A stretch of 64,000 nt of DNA, taken from Stomorhina lunata (lineage: Eukaryota > Arthropoda > Insecta > Diptera > Rhiniidae). Below the pieces are notes generated by a model. The model ran no database searches. It was not told the DNA's origin and saw only the letters and a program-made list of their open reading frames with translations. A program made the position numbers and the translations under genes. The stretch lies in contig OW121742.1 of NCBI GenBank assembly GCA_933228675.1, positions 40,906,585 to 40,970,584 of the forward strand, in the 5' to 3' direction. Position 1 is the first letter of the stretch. Every line of letters starts with the position of its first letter. Shown piece by piece: positions 38,651-50,212 of the stretch.

Positions 38651-39660
38651 ATTAGTATATTAAAAGAAATTTAAAAAAAAGTTAACATTTTTAACAAAAA
38701 TGTCCTTCTTTGAACTTTTTTTCAATATTTTTTACTCTGACTATTATAGTGAAATAGTGCACGTGCTTTTTATCTAATTTTCCTTCTAATTTAATACCTT
38801 CCCATTTTGATTTATTTAATTTTTAACATCTTTGTGTTAAATATTATCATACAATTTTTAATTATACCAACTCCAGTAATTAATTGTTTGCTTCTCCTCC
38901 AAATTAAATTAAATTCCCCCTACAAATAAAATAACAGAAATCAATTTGAATTTCGTTACAGCTTATTTTAGAAGTCACATTTTCATCTCGTTTTTCCATA
39001 ACAATTTTAATTTAATTGAATTTAAATAAAATTAAATTTCAAAATAAATATCACCATCATGATTTTGAACGGTACTGAGATAATTAGTTGACAGTCGATA
39101 ATGATGGTAATCATTACCTTTTTTTTCTTCGAAGTTTTGTCTTCGAAAAAAAGTTTTTATAGCAAAAAGTGTTAATTGATTTTTAAGTCTAAACGTAAGA
39201 AAAAAGTTAATAAAAAAATTTTTATGATTTTGTTAATTTTTTTGTTTTTTGTCCGGGGTCTTTTGTTAAGGTTGGTTTCATTTCGTTTTGTTATTTTTTG
39301 TTGTTATTGTTTTTTTCTGGTTTAGTTTTGATCACTCCCCTTTAATTAACCGAATTTATTGCATTATTATCAGGGTTTTTTATTCAAAATGATCTAGATT
39401 AAACACATGAGTTATAAAAGAAAACTTGTTTTACAGAGATCAAACATGTATGTGTGATTAAAAAGGTGGGAGTTGGATCAATGTAAGGGAAAAGAGAAGC
39501 TTTTTGAAAGCTTTTTGGATTATCAATTATTAATGAAATTACTTAAGTAGTAGACGAAGCGAAAAGCTTAATACATGCAATATTTAAAAACCACTTTTTT
39601 AAATACTATATAAAAAAAGCTTTTTAAAAGCTTCTAGAAATAAAAAGTTTTTATGCTCTT
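38651..39660. other. AT-rich gap, nothing recognised
   Basis: No gene, family unit or mobile element recognised. T-rich tracts near 39230-39320. Confidence 0.5.
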
Positions 39661-39663
39661 CCT

Positions 39664-40527
39664 ATTGTCAAATTTTCTCTAGAAAACTTCTCCCACTGGC
39701 AACTTTTCTATAGAAAATTTTTCCCACTGCCAACTTTTCTAGAGAAAACTCTTCCCACTGTCAACTTTTCTAAAGAAAACTCTTCCCACTGTCAACTTTT
39801 CTATAGAAAACTCTTCCCACTGTCAACTTTTCTATAGAAAACTCTTTCCACTGTCAACTTTTCTATAGAAAATTCTTCCCACTGTCAACTTTTCTATAGA
39901 AAACTCTTCCCACTGTCAATTTTTCTATAGAAAACTCCTCCCACTCTCAACTTTTCTATAGAAAACTCTTCTCATTGTCAACTGTTCTATAGAAAACTCT
40001 TCCCACTGTTAACTTTTCTATAGAAAACTCTTCCCACTGTCAACTTTTCTATAGAAAACTCTTCCGACTGTTAACTTTTCTATAGAAAACTCTTCCCACT
40101 GTCACCTTTTCTATAGAAAATTCTTCCCACTGTCAACTTTTCTATAGAAAACTCTTCCCACTGTCAACTTTTCTATAGAAAACTCTTCCCACTGTCAACT
40201 TTTCTATAGAAAACTCTTCCCACTGTCAACTTTTCTATAGAAAACTCTTCCCACTGTCAACTTTTCTATAGAAAACTCTTCCCACTGTCAACTTTTCTAT
40301 AGAAAACTCTTCCCACTGTCAACTTTTCTATAGAAAACTCTTCCCACTGTCAACTTTTCTATAGAAAACTCTTCCCACTGTCAACTTTTCTATAGAAAAC
40401 TCTTCCCACTGTCAACTTTTCTATAGAAAACTCTTCTCACTGTTAACTTTTCTATAGAAAACTCTTCCCACTGTCAACTTTTCTATAGAAAACTCTTCCC
40501 ACCTTCAACTTTTCTATAGAAAACTCA
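39664..40527 (+). repeat. 31-bp minisatellite array 1, about 28 copies
   Basis: The unit is 31 bp (starts at 40201, 40232 and 40263 verified) and consists of the perfect palindrome TTTTCTATAGAAAA followed by CTCTTCCCACTGTCAAC. The central copies (about 40140-40440) are identical and the edges degenerate, the normal pattern of unequal exchange. The diagnostic CACTGTCAAC separates it from array 2, which mostly has CACTATCAAC. Confidence 0.95.
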
Positions 40528-42230
40528 ATTTTTTTTATAGAAAAACACAAAATTTTCTGTAGAAATCTCTAATTTTTCTGTAGAAATCTCTAATTTTGAA
40601 TTCAAATTTTTTTTATTTTGCCATTGGATTGGTTTTATCGAAAATCAATACAGATTTTTACATTTTGACATATTAAACATTTGGCTTATTTCCAACCTGA
40701 AAAAATTGCTAATAAAATTTTAAGGCCTACAACTTTAAGATTTTGCTGAGATCAAATCTTTGAAGAACTCTAGAGTCTGTCTGACTGTTAGCAATTTTGT
40801 CTGTCTATCTATATAATTCGCTTAAAAAAGGCCTTAATAAATAGTTTTGATGCCTTATAAGGCTTTTTGAAATAAATTTTGCGTTTGTTGATTTAACAAA
40901 ATTTATCTAAAAAAATCAATCTTAATTTTTTTTCCAAACTTATAGATTTTCTCGTAAAATGTTTTGGAAAAAAAGATTTGTTAATAAAAATAAAAAAAAA
41001 TATAAACGACAGTTTTAGTAAATAAATAAAGATTTATGAGCAAATTATTTTAATTTTTATATTTATTTTGTTAGATTGAAGAAAACAATTTTATGTAATT
41101 TTTTTCAGAAAATTTTGAGGGGTTAGGGAAGAAAGATTTTTATATGTGAAATAATAATTTATGACAAATGATGATAAATCAAATTCAGCACACTTCTTAT
41201 TTAATTAGAAATTTAAGAAGAAAAAAAGCAAAATAATAAGAGTTACAATTATTAACTTAAGCAGTTGGAAGAGGCACCAAAGTCGAAAGAATTTGAACGT
41301 ATTGTAAAGCTTAGCTAATACATCTAAGCCTATGTCTAGGCAGTCATCCGTCTATCTGTCCAACCATCTGTATGTCTGTCTGCCTATCCATCCGTCCATC
41401 CAATTGTCTGTCCATCAATCCGTCCGTCCTTCCATCCGTCCGTCCTTCCATCCGTCTGTCCTTCTTATTTTTTCAATTTTCTAGTAAACGCTTCTATTTT
41501 TTTTCTTCTTCGATCCCCATGATCTAAAGTAATATAATCTTATGCTTAATGTTCTTGTTGCGGTTGTTGGCTGTTGCAAGTTTTGCTTAACTTATGGTTA
41601 TAAATTACTAATGAATGACATACAATTTAATTGGTTGCACTTGCTTTACACTTGCATTATATGTATTTATTGCTTAAAGATCCCAACCAGTCATCCAACC
41701 AAAGCTCCCAAGCAAAAGCAAAGCATCCAACTAAAATCTCAAACTGAAACCTCAAATTGAAGCCTCAAACTGTAGCATCTTGATCTAGACTAGTCTCAGT
41801 TTTAGTGTCAACTCCGGCCGTTTGTTAGTCATTCTGTCAGTCATTTATTAAGTCAGTCATTCATTTACTTAGTCCAATGCTTTTCTTGTGTCATTTTGTT
41901 CTTTCTTAGGCTATTGTTGTGTCTGAGCACTTTTCTGGTCTGAAGTGTAACCTGTTTCTTTATAAAGTTTATTAAAGCCTACAAATTTGTCATTGCCCTG
42001 TTTAAGTCATTTTTCTATCTTTATCTAGAGCAGTTTTAGTATTTGCTCGATATTCCATCTCTTTCTTTTGATTTGAAGTAATCAATCTTGTTAAAGTCGT
42101 GGTTAAATATGATTTTGTTGTGCGCTTTTAACTCATTTATCATTATAAAAAGAAGATGGTAGGTACTTTTTTCTATAGAAAAAACTATTTTCTTCTTTTT
42201 TGTCCAGCTCAAAATTTTGTACATAGAAAA
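40528..42230. other. Spacer between minisatellite arrays
   Basis: No gene recognised. It contains a CTGTC/CCATC-type microsatellite at 41338-41466 and a short tract of repeated AGCCTCAAACTG-like phrases near 41690-41775. A 72-codon frame at 41542-41760 is not supported by composition or similarity to anything I know. Confidence 0.5.
41338..41466 (+). repeat. TGTC/CATC-type microsatellite
   Basis: Interrupted tetranucleotide repeats (GTCTGTCTG, CCATCCGTCC and similar), repeated up to about 41466. This resembles the microsatellite core of the INE-1-like elements, but I see none of their other parts here. Confidence 0.75.
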
Positions 42231-42231
42231 A

Positions 42232-43227
42232 TCTTCCCCCTCTAATTTTCCTATAGAAAACTTTTCCCACTATCAACATTTCTATACAAAATTCCTAACA
42301 CCATAAACTTTTCTATAGAAAACTCTTCAAACTATCAACTTTTCTATAGAAAACTCTTCTCACTAAAAGCTTTTCTATAGAAAACTCTTCCCACTATCAA
42401 CTTTTCTATAGAAAACTCTTCCCACTATCAACTTTTCTATAGGAAACTCTTCCCACTATCAACTTTTCTATAGAAAACTTTTCCCACTATCAACTTTTCT
42501 ATAGAAAACTCTTCCTACTATCAACTTTTCTATAGAAAACTCTTTCCACTATCAACTTTTTTATAGAAAACTCTTCCCACTATCAACTATTCTATAGAAA
42601 ACTCTTCCCACTATCAACTTTTCTATAGAAAACTCTTCCCACTGTCAATTTTTCTATAGGAAACTCTTCTCACTAAAAACTTTTCTATAGAAAACTCTTC
42701 CCACTATCAACTTTTCAATAGAAAACTCTTACCACTGTCAACTTTTCTATAGAAAACTCTTCCCGCTATCAAGTTTTCTATAGAAAACTGTTCCTACTAT
42801 CAGGTTTTCTATAGAAAACTCTTCCGACTATTAACTTTTCTATAGAAAACTCTTCTCACTATGAACTTTTATTTAGAAAACTCTTTCCACTATCAAGTTT
42901 TCTATAGAAAACTCTTCCCACTATCAAGTTTTCTATAGAAAACTCTTCCCACTATCAACTTTTCTATAGAAAACTCTTCCCACTATCAAATTTTCTATAA
43001 AAAACTCTTCCCACTATCAAATTTTCTATAGAAAACTCTTCCCACTGTCAACTTTTCTATAGAAAACTCTTCCCACTATCATCTTTTCTATAGAAGACTC
43101 TCTCCACTCCCAACTTTTCTATAGAAAACTCTGCCCACTCTCAACTTTTTTATAGAAAACTCTTTCCAATCTCAATTTTTCTATAGAAAACTCTTCCCAA
43201 AGTCAACCTTTCTGTAGAAAACTCTTT
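42232..43227 (+). repeat. 31-bp minisatellite array 2, about 32 copies
   Basis: Same 31-bp unit and palindrome as array 1, but mostly with CACTATCAAC in place of CACTGTCAAC, and more degenerate. The two arrays share an ancestor and have homogenised separately. The 3' end merges into the 360-bp duplication. Confidence 0.93.
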
Positions 43228-43252
43228 TCATATAATTTTTATTTCATATTCG

Positions 43253-43341
43253 CCTAAAAGTAGGCTTAATTTTTATCATATTTTATTTTTCTTTTCTGCC
43301 TTAAAGTATGCTAACTTTTTTCCATGCCCAAAAGTATGTTA
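43253..43341 (-). promoter_or_regulatory. Three Su(Hw)-like words, first copy
   Basis: On the minus strand: AAGCCTACTTTTAGG (43253-43267), TAGCATACTTTAAGG (43299-43313) and TAACATACTTTTGGG (43327-43341). Each is one change away from the YWGCMTACTTHY consensus of Drosophila Su(Hw). They are all on one strand and closely spaced (46 and 28 bp), which favours real binding sites over chance. Confidence 0.5.
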
Positions 43342-43612
43342 TTTTCTTATGTTTTCTCATGTAACTGAACACTTTGGTATCTTTTAGAGGTAACTTCAAT
43401 GTTTTCCCCTTAAGTACTTTTTTGCTTCAAACCAAGTTTTCCATTTTGCCCCAAATTTTCTACCAAGCTACTAATTTTCTATAGAAAACTCTTCCCACTC
43501 TCAACTTTTTTATAGAAAACTCTTCCCAATCTCAACTTTTCTATAGAAAACTCTTCCCAAAGTCAACTTTTCTGTAGAAAACTCTTTTCATATAATTTTT
43601 ATTTCATATTCG

Positions 43613-43701
43613 CCTAAAAGTAGGCTTAATTTTAATCATATATTATTTTTATTTTCTGCCTTAAAGTATGCTAAATTTTTCCCATGCCCAAAAGTATGCT
43701 A
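43613..43701 (-). promoter_or_regulatory. Three Su(Hw)-like words, second copy
   Basis: The duplicated set at 43613-43627, 43659-43673 and 43687-43701. The last reads TAGCATACTTTTGGG on the minus strand and matches the consensus fully, whereas its partner in the first copy does not. All three words survive in both copies. Confidence 0.5.
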
Positions 43702-43832
43702 TTTTCTTATATTTTCTCTTGTAACTAAATACTTTGGTATCTTTTAGATGTAACTTCAATGATTTCCCCTTAAGTACTTTTTTGCTTCAAACCAAGTTTT
43801 CCATTTGGCCCCAAATTTTCTACCAAGCTACT

Positions 43833-46177
43833 GGTAAGCCCAACACTGCTCCACATTATCCATCAAAGCTCATGTGACAATTAAAGGGTGTTTACATACA
43901 GCGAGTTAAAAGTAAAACAATGTTTGAAAAAGTTTAAAGAACGTTTAGACTTTAGATTTAAAGAAAAAAACAAACAGAGCAAAAAGCTCTTACATACTCG
44001 TACATATATGACCAAATGGTGCGAACTTGCATTTTTACTCGTACACAGACGATTTGTATTTAAATGGTATTATTTGTATTTAATTGTAATTTGTTGACAA
44101 AAAAAGGAAACATTTTTTTCCAAACAAGAATTTTAATTAATTTCTAGAATGCTAATGTGCGTATGATAGGAGAAAATATAATATAAGAAAACATTTTAAA
44201 AAAAATAGATATCTAGGAAAATAAAATGAAATGATCATATTATTATTATTATTGATTGTTAGCAGAAAACTAAAGATCTGTTAAAGATATGATATATGAT
44301 ATTCAAGATGGTTAAAATTCAAAACATTTACATTTTTATAAATGGTTTAATTACCATTAGTTAGATGATATTATGATGAGATAAATAACTTGGCAAGTTG
44401 TTGTCGACTTTAACGGTGAATAACAGATCTGTATGTTAGCAAAAGGAGGAGGGCTATTAAAATTGTTTAATTGAATTATAAAATAGTTGAAGACTTTCGA
44501 ATGCATGTGGACAAGAGAAAGGAAATGATTAGATCTTTTTTTGTTTTAATTAAAGATAAAGCATATATAACAAGATTTTGCACTATTTTAAATGTATTAG
44601 TGCCGGGATCTTTATTATAAAATATATAGCCTACATTTAAGGCTTAATTTTATATAGCATAGCTCTCAGGGTTTAAAAATTAAGCATTTTTCATTATAAA
44701 TTATAAAGCCTACATTTAAGGCCTTTTTAAATAAAGCATATCTCTTAGGGTTAAAATATTATAAAAAACTAAAGCATATCTCAAAGGGGAATGCAGTTCG
44801 TTGAAAATTTTTTATTTTTATTTCCAAAAATTTACAATACAATTTTTTAATATTATTCCAAAGCTCCTAAAATAAATGACTTCCATATGTTAGAATCATA
44901 TGAAGTTCCTGTCTATATTATTATATGCTCAGTCTAAAATTTACACTCTAATAAAATTAAGTTCCTGAATAATTGTTAAAAAATAGAGGCCTTTTATTTT
45001 GAATTATTTTTAAACAATAAAAAAATTTCTAATACTTTTTTTCTATTATTCAAGAATTTTTCTCAACTTCATAAAAATTTTCATAATTTCACGTTTTTTG
45101 ATTATTTAAAGAAATTCCATTCACTTAAGCCTTTAAAATTACTTAGAATTATGAAATTCTTAGATAATTGTGGAATTTTGTTGTAATTGACAAAAAGCTT
45201 TTTTTAGTAGAAATAGGAACTTTTTTTCTTTAGCTTGAAAGAAATTCTTAAATTTACACGAAATTTGATTACTCAAAAAGAAAAAGTTTCAATCCACTCA
45301 AAAGAAAGTCATATGACTTAAAAATTTAAAATAAATTTTAGCACGTTTTGAAAAGATATAAAGAAAATAATGAAAAATTTTTTAACTGTTAAAAAAAAAA
45401 TAGAAATTATGAAATGAAATTGAGAAATTTACAATAATTTAAGAAATTTTAAATTAAAAAGAATAATGATTTATTCTTGTGATTAGTTTTAAAAAAGATA
45501 ATATTTTACTTTATTCTTAAAAAAGAAGCTTTAAAGCAAGAACACAAAAAACTCTCCAATATATAACATAGCCAATAGGCTTAACGTTTAAATGCTTTAA
45601 AAGTAAAGCATACTTTAAGAGGTTTAATTACAAAAGTATACAAGTTTTGAAGCTTTATTTAGTCTTAAGAAAGCTTTTCTTTTAGACTGCAGGTTTTATA
45701 TAATCTTTTAAAAATATAAAAGCTTTAACAGTTTTTTTCTTTAAGAAAATATAATAATGCAAATCGAAAGCTCACTTTTGTTCCAAAGCTTTGAGATTTA
45801 TTATTGAAAAACTTTCTTGATTTATTAACAGATAAAAAAAACTAAAAGCTTCAAATTCTACTAACTAAAAGCTCGAAATTCTACCGAAACCGTTAAAGCT
45901 CAAAAGATATTAAACAAATATATTTTCCTACTTCAATAAATTTTGAAAGCAAGTGGGTCTTATATAGTGTGGGAGCTTTTAACATCGAAAAATTACATTA
46001 CAATTTTGCATGCCTTAAAGGATTTTTTGTTTAAAAATATTCTCGATCTAGTTAAAAATATCAAAAAGCTTTGTTTATCTGAAGCTTACTTCTAAGAGCT
46101 TTTAAGCTTGTGAAAAAATTTTGAAAATAAGTTGGTCCTTTATAGAGATCAAAAAATCACATAAAATGACTTAAACA
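43833..46177. other. AT-rich non-coding DNA
   Basis: No gene recognised. Short repeated phrases such as TATAAAGCCTACATTTAAGG (about 44620 and 44702) and CTTTTAAGCTTGT near 46100 and 46255 suggest old local duplications. One Su(Hw)-like word (AAGCATACTTTAAGA, about 45606-45620, plus strand) is weak. Confidence 0.5.
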
Positions 46178-46826
46178 ATTTTTTGTTCAAAAATGTCCAC
46201 GATCTAATAAAAAATATCAAAAAGCTTGGGATATCTTTAGCTTACTCCAAGGAGCTTTTAAGCTTGTCAATTAAAGTATATAATGTTATGCATAAATATG
46301 TTTTTTTTAAAGGTTCATAATATAATTCAGAATGTAGAAAGTTTTATTGAAAGCTTTTCTATCAAAAAGTTAGAAACATAATCTGAAAGTGTCTAAATTG
46401 TTGCAAGAAGTATTTGATTTCATACTGAAAGCTTTGAGATTTTTTATGATAGACAAAGACAATATAAATATAAAGACTCCATAGATTTTTCCTTTTTCAA
46501 ATGTGAAATTAAAGTGAATAAAGAACAATGAAAAACACATAACAGCACAAATAAACCTACATTTCTTGAGTACGTGTATGTGCCTTAGCTTTCTTTCATT
46601 GGATAATCATCCATTCTCTTTTTTGTGGGATTTTTAAAACGAACATAAGGAAGATTAATGTATGGAAGTGCAACATCATGATATTAAAGAGTCTTTACTA
46701 CAACATTAAAATTATAATCAATAAAAGCTTTTTAATGCAAAACTTCCTTAGTATTATTTTAAAAGCATTAAATTTCAGGAACATCTACTTTCGAAATTTT
46801 AAAGCTTTACTAGTAGAAGAATATCA
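46178..46826 (+). repeat. Left arm of a large inverted repeat
   Basis: This stretch is matched in reverse complement by 48030-48600 and then, beyond the inserted Helitron-like element, by 50127-50212. Shared landmarks include ATTGGATAATCATCCAT, GTCTTTACTACAACATTAAA and GACAAGCTTAAAAGCTCC (in reverse). The arms differ by scattered substitutions and small indels, including about 19 bp missing from the outer right arm. The spacer is about 1.2 kb. Confidence 0.85.
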
Positions 46827-48029
46827 AAGGAAAGATTATTAAAATTATTTTAAAAATTTATTCAGCAAAAAAGTTTGTTGTAATATAAACTTACGACTTC
46901 AGATTTCCAACTGATTTTTAAAAGCTTTTTTTTTTTAAACACATCTGAATTTTTTTACTTAAAAAAAATTTTTTTAGAGTGTTTAAAATGTGAAATTGTG
47001 AATTATTCTTAAATTATTTTATTATGGATATGGTCTAGTCTTACGGTTAAAGTTTAAAGCTAAATTTCAAAGCTCTTTTAACAAAGGTTTTAATTTCATC
47101 TGAAACTATGGATACTTGTTTACACTTCGAAAAGCTTTTTTTGTTTAAAGTTATTAGCGTATTTGGATAATTTTAAAAAGCTCTAGAGCTTTTCCAATAA
47201 AATTTACGAAAACATAAGTTTTTTTTTTAAAGCTTAACTAGTTAAGAGTGGAATTCTTCTTCAGATTACTTATGAAATAAAAAAGCTTTAAGCTTTTTGA
47301 AACTTATCTCTTCATTTCTTCGTTATGTTTACCTCATAATTCTTTATGTAGTTCTTATCTCACAATGACAAGCTATTTTTGAATAATAGCAATAACAAAT
47401 AAAGCCTTAATACTTTAAACTTTATATTTTTAAACATCCAGCGTTTTCCAAAATCTTCAACAAAAAATAACTCAAACCTTTTCTGATCGTCTATATACTC
47501 CTCCATTCATTATTCGTTCATCCTCACAATTTTTGATCAATTTCAATTTGTGTTATAACATATATTTTCAATTGATAAATAATAATTTTCTTTATATAAA
47601 ACAATATTTTTTGTTGTTAATATTTTATTAATTTACTATTTTTTTTTTTGAAATATAAAAAAAAAAAAAAATATTGTGCGTCAATATAGAAGAAACTCTT
47701 GCTGCTGCTGTTGTTTCAGCACAAAAATATAAGTACAATATATAATTGTTGTTATTGCTATTGTTGCTGTTGCTGTTGTTGTTGATGCTGTTATGATTAT
47801 TATTGTGTCGGTGTCAAAGCGGTGATTGACGTCAAACTTGACAATCAGTTCGTTCGTGTATATATTCTACTTGTATGTAGGAGAGATGAAAAATATATAT
47901 ATACCTAAATATAGCACAAATGCTGCACTTTCATTTTATACTACTCGTCTAAGCGACTGATCTTAGAGTGATCGCTAGAAAATTTTCGGCTGCCTCTGAT
48001 ATTCGGCTCTGATATTTTCGGCTGCCTCT
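46827..48029. other. Spacer of the inverted repeat
   Basis: AT-rich, with an interrupted GCT/GTT microsatellite at about 47697-47790 and short repeats of TCGGCTGCCTCTGATATT at 47988-48036. A 143-codon minus-strand frame (47941-48372) runs from the spacer into the right arm. The homologous left arm appears not to keep it open, so I do not call a gene. Confidence 0.55.
47697..47790 (+). repeat. GCT/GTT microsatellite
   Basis: Interrupted runs of TGCTGCTGCTGTTG and TTGTTGCTGTTGCTG. Confidence 0.75.
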
Positions 48030-48600
48030 GATATTCTTCTACTAGTAAAGCTTTAAAATTTCGAAAGTAGATGTTCCTGAAATTTAAAGCTTTTAAAATT
48101 ATACTACGGAAGTTTTGCATTAAAAAGCTTTTATTGATTATAATTTTAATGTTGTAGTAAAGACTCTTTAATATCATGATGTTGCACTTCCATACATTGA
48201 TCTTCCTTATGTTCGTTTTAAAAATCCCACAAAAAAGAGAATATACCGGAGATGGATGATTATCCAATGAAAGAAAGCTAAGGCACATACACGTACTCAA
48301 GAAATGTATGTTTATTTGTACTTTTATGTGTTGTTCATTGTTCTTTATTCGCATTAATTTCACATTTGACAAAATAAATATCTATGGAGTGCAATGTCTT
48401 TATATTTATATTGTCTTTGTCTATCATAGAAAATCTCAAAGCTTTCAGTATGAAATCAAATACTTCTTGCAACAATTTAGACACTTTCAGATTATGTTTC
48501 TAAATTTTTGATAGAAAAGCTTTCAATAAAACTTTCTACATTCTGAATTATATTATGAACCTTAAAAAAAAAAAAAACATATTTATGCATAACATTATAT
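48030..48600 (-). repeat. Right arm of the inverted repeat, inner part
   Basis: Reverse complement of the left arm from 46826 back to about 46285. It breaks exactly at 48600 (after CATTATAT), where the Helitron-like element begins, and the matching sequence resumes at 50127 (ACTTTAATTGACAAGC). This fixes the insertion point. Confidence 0.88.
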
Positions 48601-48619
48601 TCTTAAACGAGCAATAATT

Positions 48620-48645
48620 GTATATATATATATATATATATATAG
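48620..48645 (+). repeat. (TA)n microsatellite inside the Helitron-like element
   Basis: A pure TA run shortly after the element's 5' end. Confidence 0.9.
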
Positions 48646-49292
48646 AATGGCTATCTCGAAAACGGCTCTAACGATTTTGATAAAATTTGGACAGTGGGTA
48701 TCCTTTTTGATGTATAGGTCGAAGAAGAAGGGACTTTTGGAACTTTTACCTCTAAGAGGGTAAAAACGGGTAAAAAGGGGAAAAAATCGAAAACGCTATG
48801 TCTCCTAAAGTAATAGGTATAGAAACAAAATTAAAATTACGTTTTAAACAGCTTTGAAAATAAGCGGACAGGTGTTTGGTACTTTTTTGAAACTATGTCC
48901 GATAGGGGGTAAAAAAGGGTGAAAATAGTTTTTTCGGCACCTTTTTAACCCACTCTTATATTTTAAACTAAAGAATATAGAAAGAAACTTGGTACTGCAA
49001 TCAATAGATGTAAAAAAAAACATGAAACACGTATTTGGTACTTTTTTGATTTTGGAGCCAAAATGGGTAAAAAAGGGATAAAATGATAACTTAACATCTC
49101 CAAAGTAATATGAATAGGAACATTATACATTATGTTAAATGCGTTTTAAAAAAATGTACCGAATTCAATTGGCACCAAAAAACTACCAAATATACATATG
49201 GAACTTTTAGAAATTAGGGAATAAAAAGGGGGAAAAATTAGTATTATTTTAAACAAATGAATGTTTGTCTGTATGTATGTTCTTTATAGAAT

Positions 49293-49930
49293 AGTAAACT
49301 GTGAATTTGATTGTGTTATGCTCTTTAGCGAAGATGTTGCGGATAAGCCGGCGAAAGTTTTAAAGTTGATAAGACTAATTTCCGACAGATGGCGCCACTG
49401 AAAATTACTAAAAATTAATTAAATCGTAAACTGTACATTTGATCATGCTATGATCTTTAGCAAAGTTGTAGCGCATGAGCCGACGAAGGCTTTTTAGTTG
49501 GTTTGAATAACTTCCGACAGATGGCGCTACAGAAACTTACTCAAAGTCAATTTAATCGTAATCTGTAGATTTAATCATGCTACAATCTTTAGCAAAGTTG
49601 TTGCACATGAGCCGACGAAGGTTTCTTAGTTGGTATGAAGAAATTTCGACAGGTGGCGCTACTGAAATTTACTCAAAGTCAATTTAATCGTATGCTGTAC
49701 ATTTAATCATGCTATAATCTTCAGCAAAGTTGTTACGGATAAGCCGAAGAAGGTTTATGAATTGGAATAAGCAAAGTCCGACAGGTGGCGCCACAGAAAA
49801 CTACCCAAAATGAATTAAATCGTAAACTGTGCATTTGATCAGACTATAATCTTTAGCAAAGTTGTTGCGCATGAGTCGACAGAGGTTTCTGTTGATAAGA
49901 ATAATTTCCAAAATTATTCAAAATGAGTTA
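49293..49930 (+). repeat. Five tandem repeats of about 132 bp inside the Helitron-like element
   Basis: Units start at 49293, 49424, 49557, 49689 and 49821 (CGTAAACTGT or similar). Each contains TTTAGCAAAGTTGT, a CATGAGCCGACGAAGG-like phrase and CGACAGATGGCGCYAC. The last unit is truncated. The more GC-rich phrase GACAGRTGGCGC stands out from the AT-rich surroundings and is kept in four of the five. Confidence 0.85.
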
Positions 49931-50096
49931 AACTGTAAACTATGCAAACTATGTGTTGGTCGGACAAAATAAATCAAATAATTCAAAATTAACTGAATAT
50001 TTCTACAATGTCTTTCCCCTAAATTTATTTTAGCACTTTATAATATAAAATATATAAAAACTTTAAAATTTTCCTCAAAATGCTTATCATAAAGCT

Positions 50097-50111
50097 CCGA
50101 GCAAGGCTCGG
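50097..50111 (+). other. Subterminal 3' hairpin of the Helitron-like element
   Basis: CCGAGC and GCTCGG around an AAG loop, 12 bp before the inferred 3' end, as in Helitron termini. Confidence 0.75.
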
Positions 50112-50126
50112 TCTACCAGGTACTAT

Positions 50127-50212
50127 ACTTTAATTGACAAGCTTAAAAGCTCCTTGGAGTAAGCTAAAGATATCCCAAGATTAGATCGTGGACATTTTTG
50201 AACAAAAAATTG
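50127..50212 (-). repeat. Right arm of the inverted repeat, outer part
   Basis: Reverse complement of left-arm sequence 46178-46283, displaced 1.5 kb by the Helitron-like insertion. About 19 bp present in the left arm (an AAAAAGCTTGG-adjacent stretch) is missing here. Confidence 0.85.

Larger units (their letters stand above)
43113..43832 (+). repeat. Direct duplication of 360 bp
   Basis: The stretch 43113-43472 recurs at 43473-43832 with a constant 360-bp offset and few differences. Each copy has about four minisatellite units at its left, then unique sequence with three Su(Hw)-like words, and ends TACCAAGCTACT. The duplication created the short outlying minisatellite piece at 43473-43590. 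Confidence 0.9.
48601..50123 (+). mobile_element. Helitron-like nonautonomous element (Lep1-like)
   Basis: The ends are defined by comparison with the uninterrupted left arm of the inverted repeat. The element begins TCTTAAACGAGC at 48601 and ends after the hairpin CCGAGCAAGGCTCGG (50097-50111) and the tail TCTACCAGGTAC at 50123. TAT lies on both sides (48598-48600, 50124-50126), so a 3-bp or shorter target duplication, or none, is possible. A 5' TC start, a 3' hairpin close to the end and the internal phrase CTCGAAAACGGCTCTAACGA are what I know from Lep1-type insect Helitrons. No Rep or helicase coding sequence is visible, so it would be nonautonomous. Exact class is inferred. Confidence 0.72.

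Noticed and set aside
39664..43227. CRISPR-like regular array
   Set aside because: The 31-bp units are contiguous with no variable spacers, in eukaryotic DNA; it is a minisatellite.
47941..48372. 143-codon minus-strand open frame, the longest after the transposase region
   Set aside because: It lies across the spacer and right arm of an inverted repeat. The homologous left arm appears not to keep the frame, and the product has no recognisable domain.
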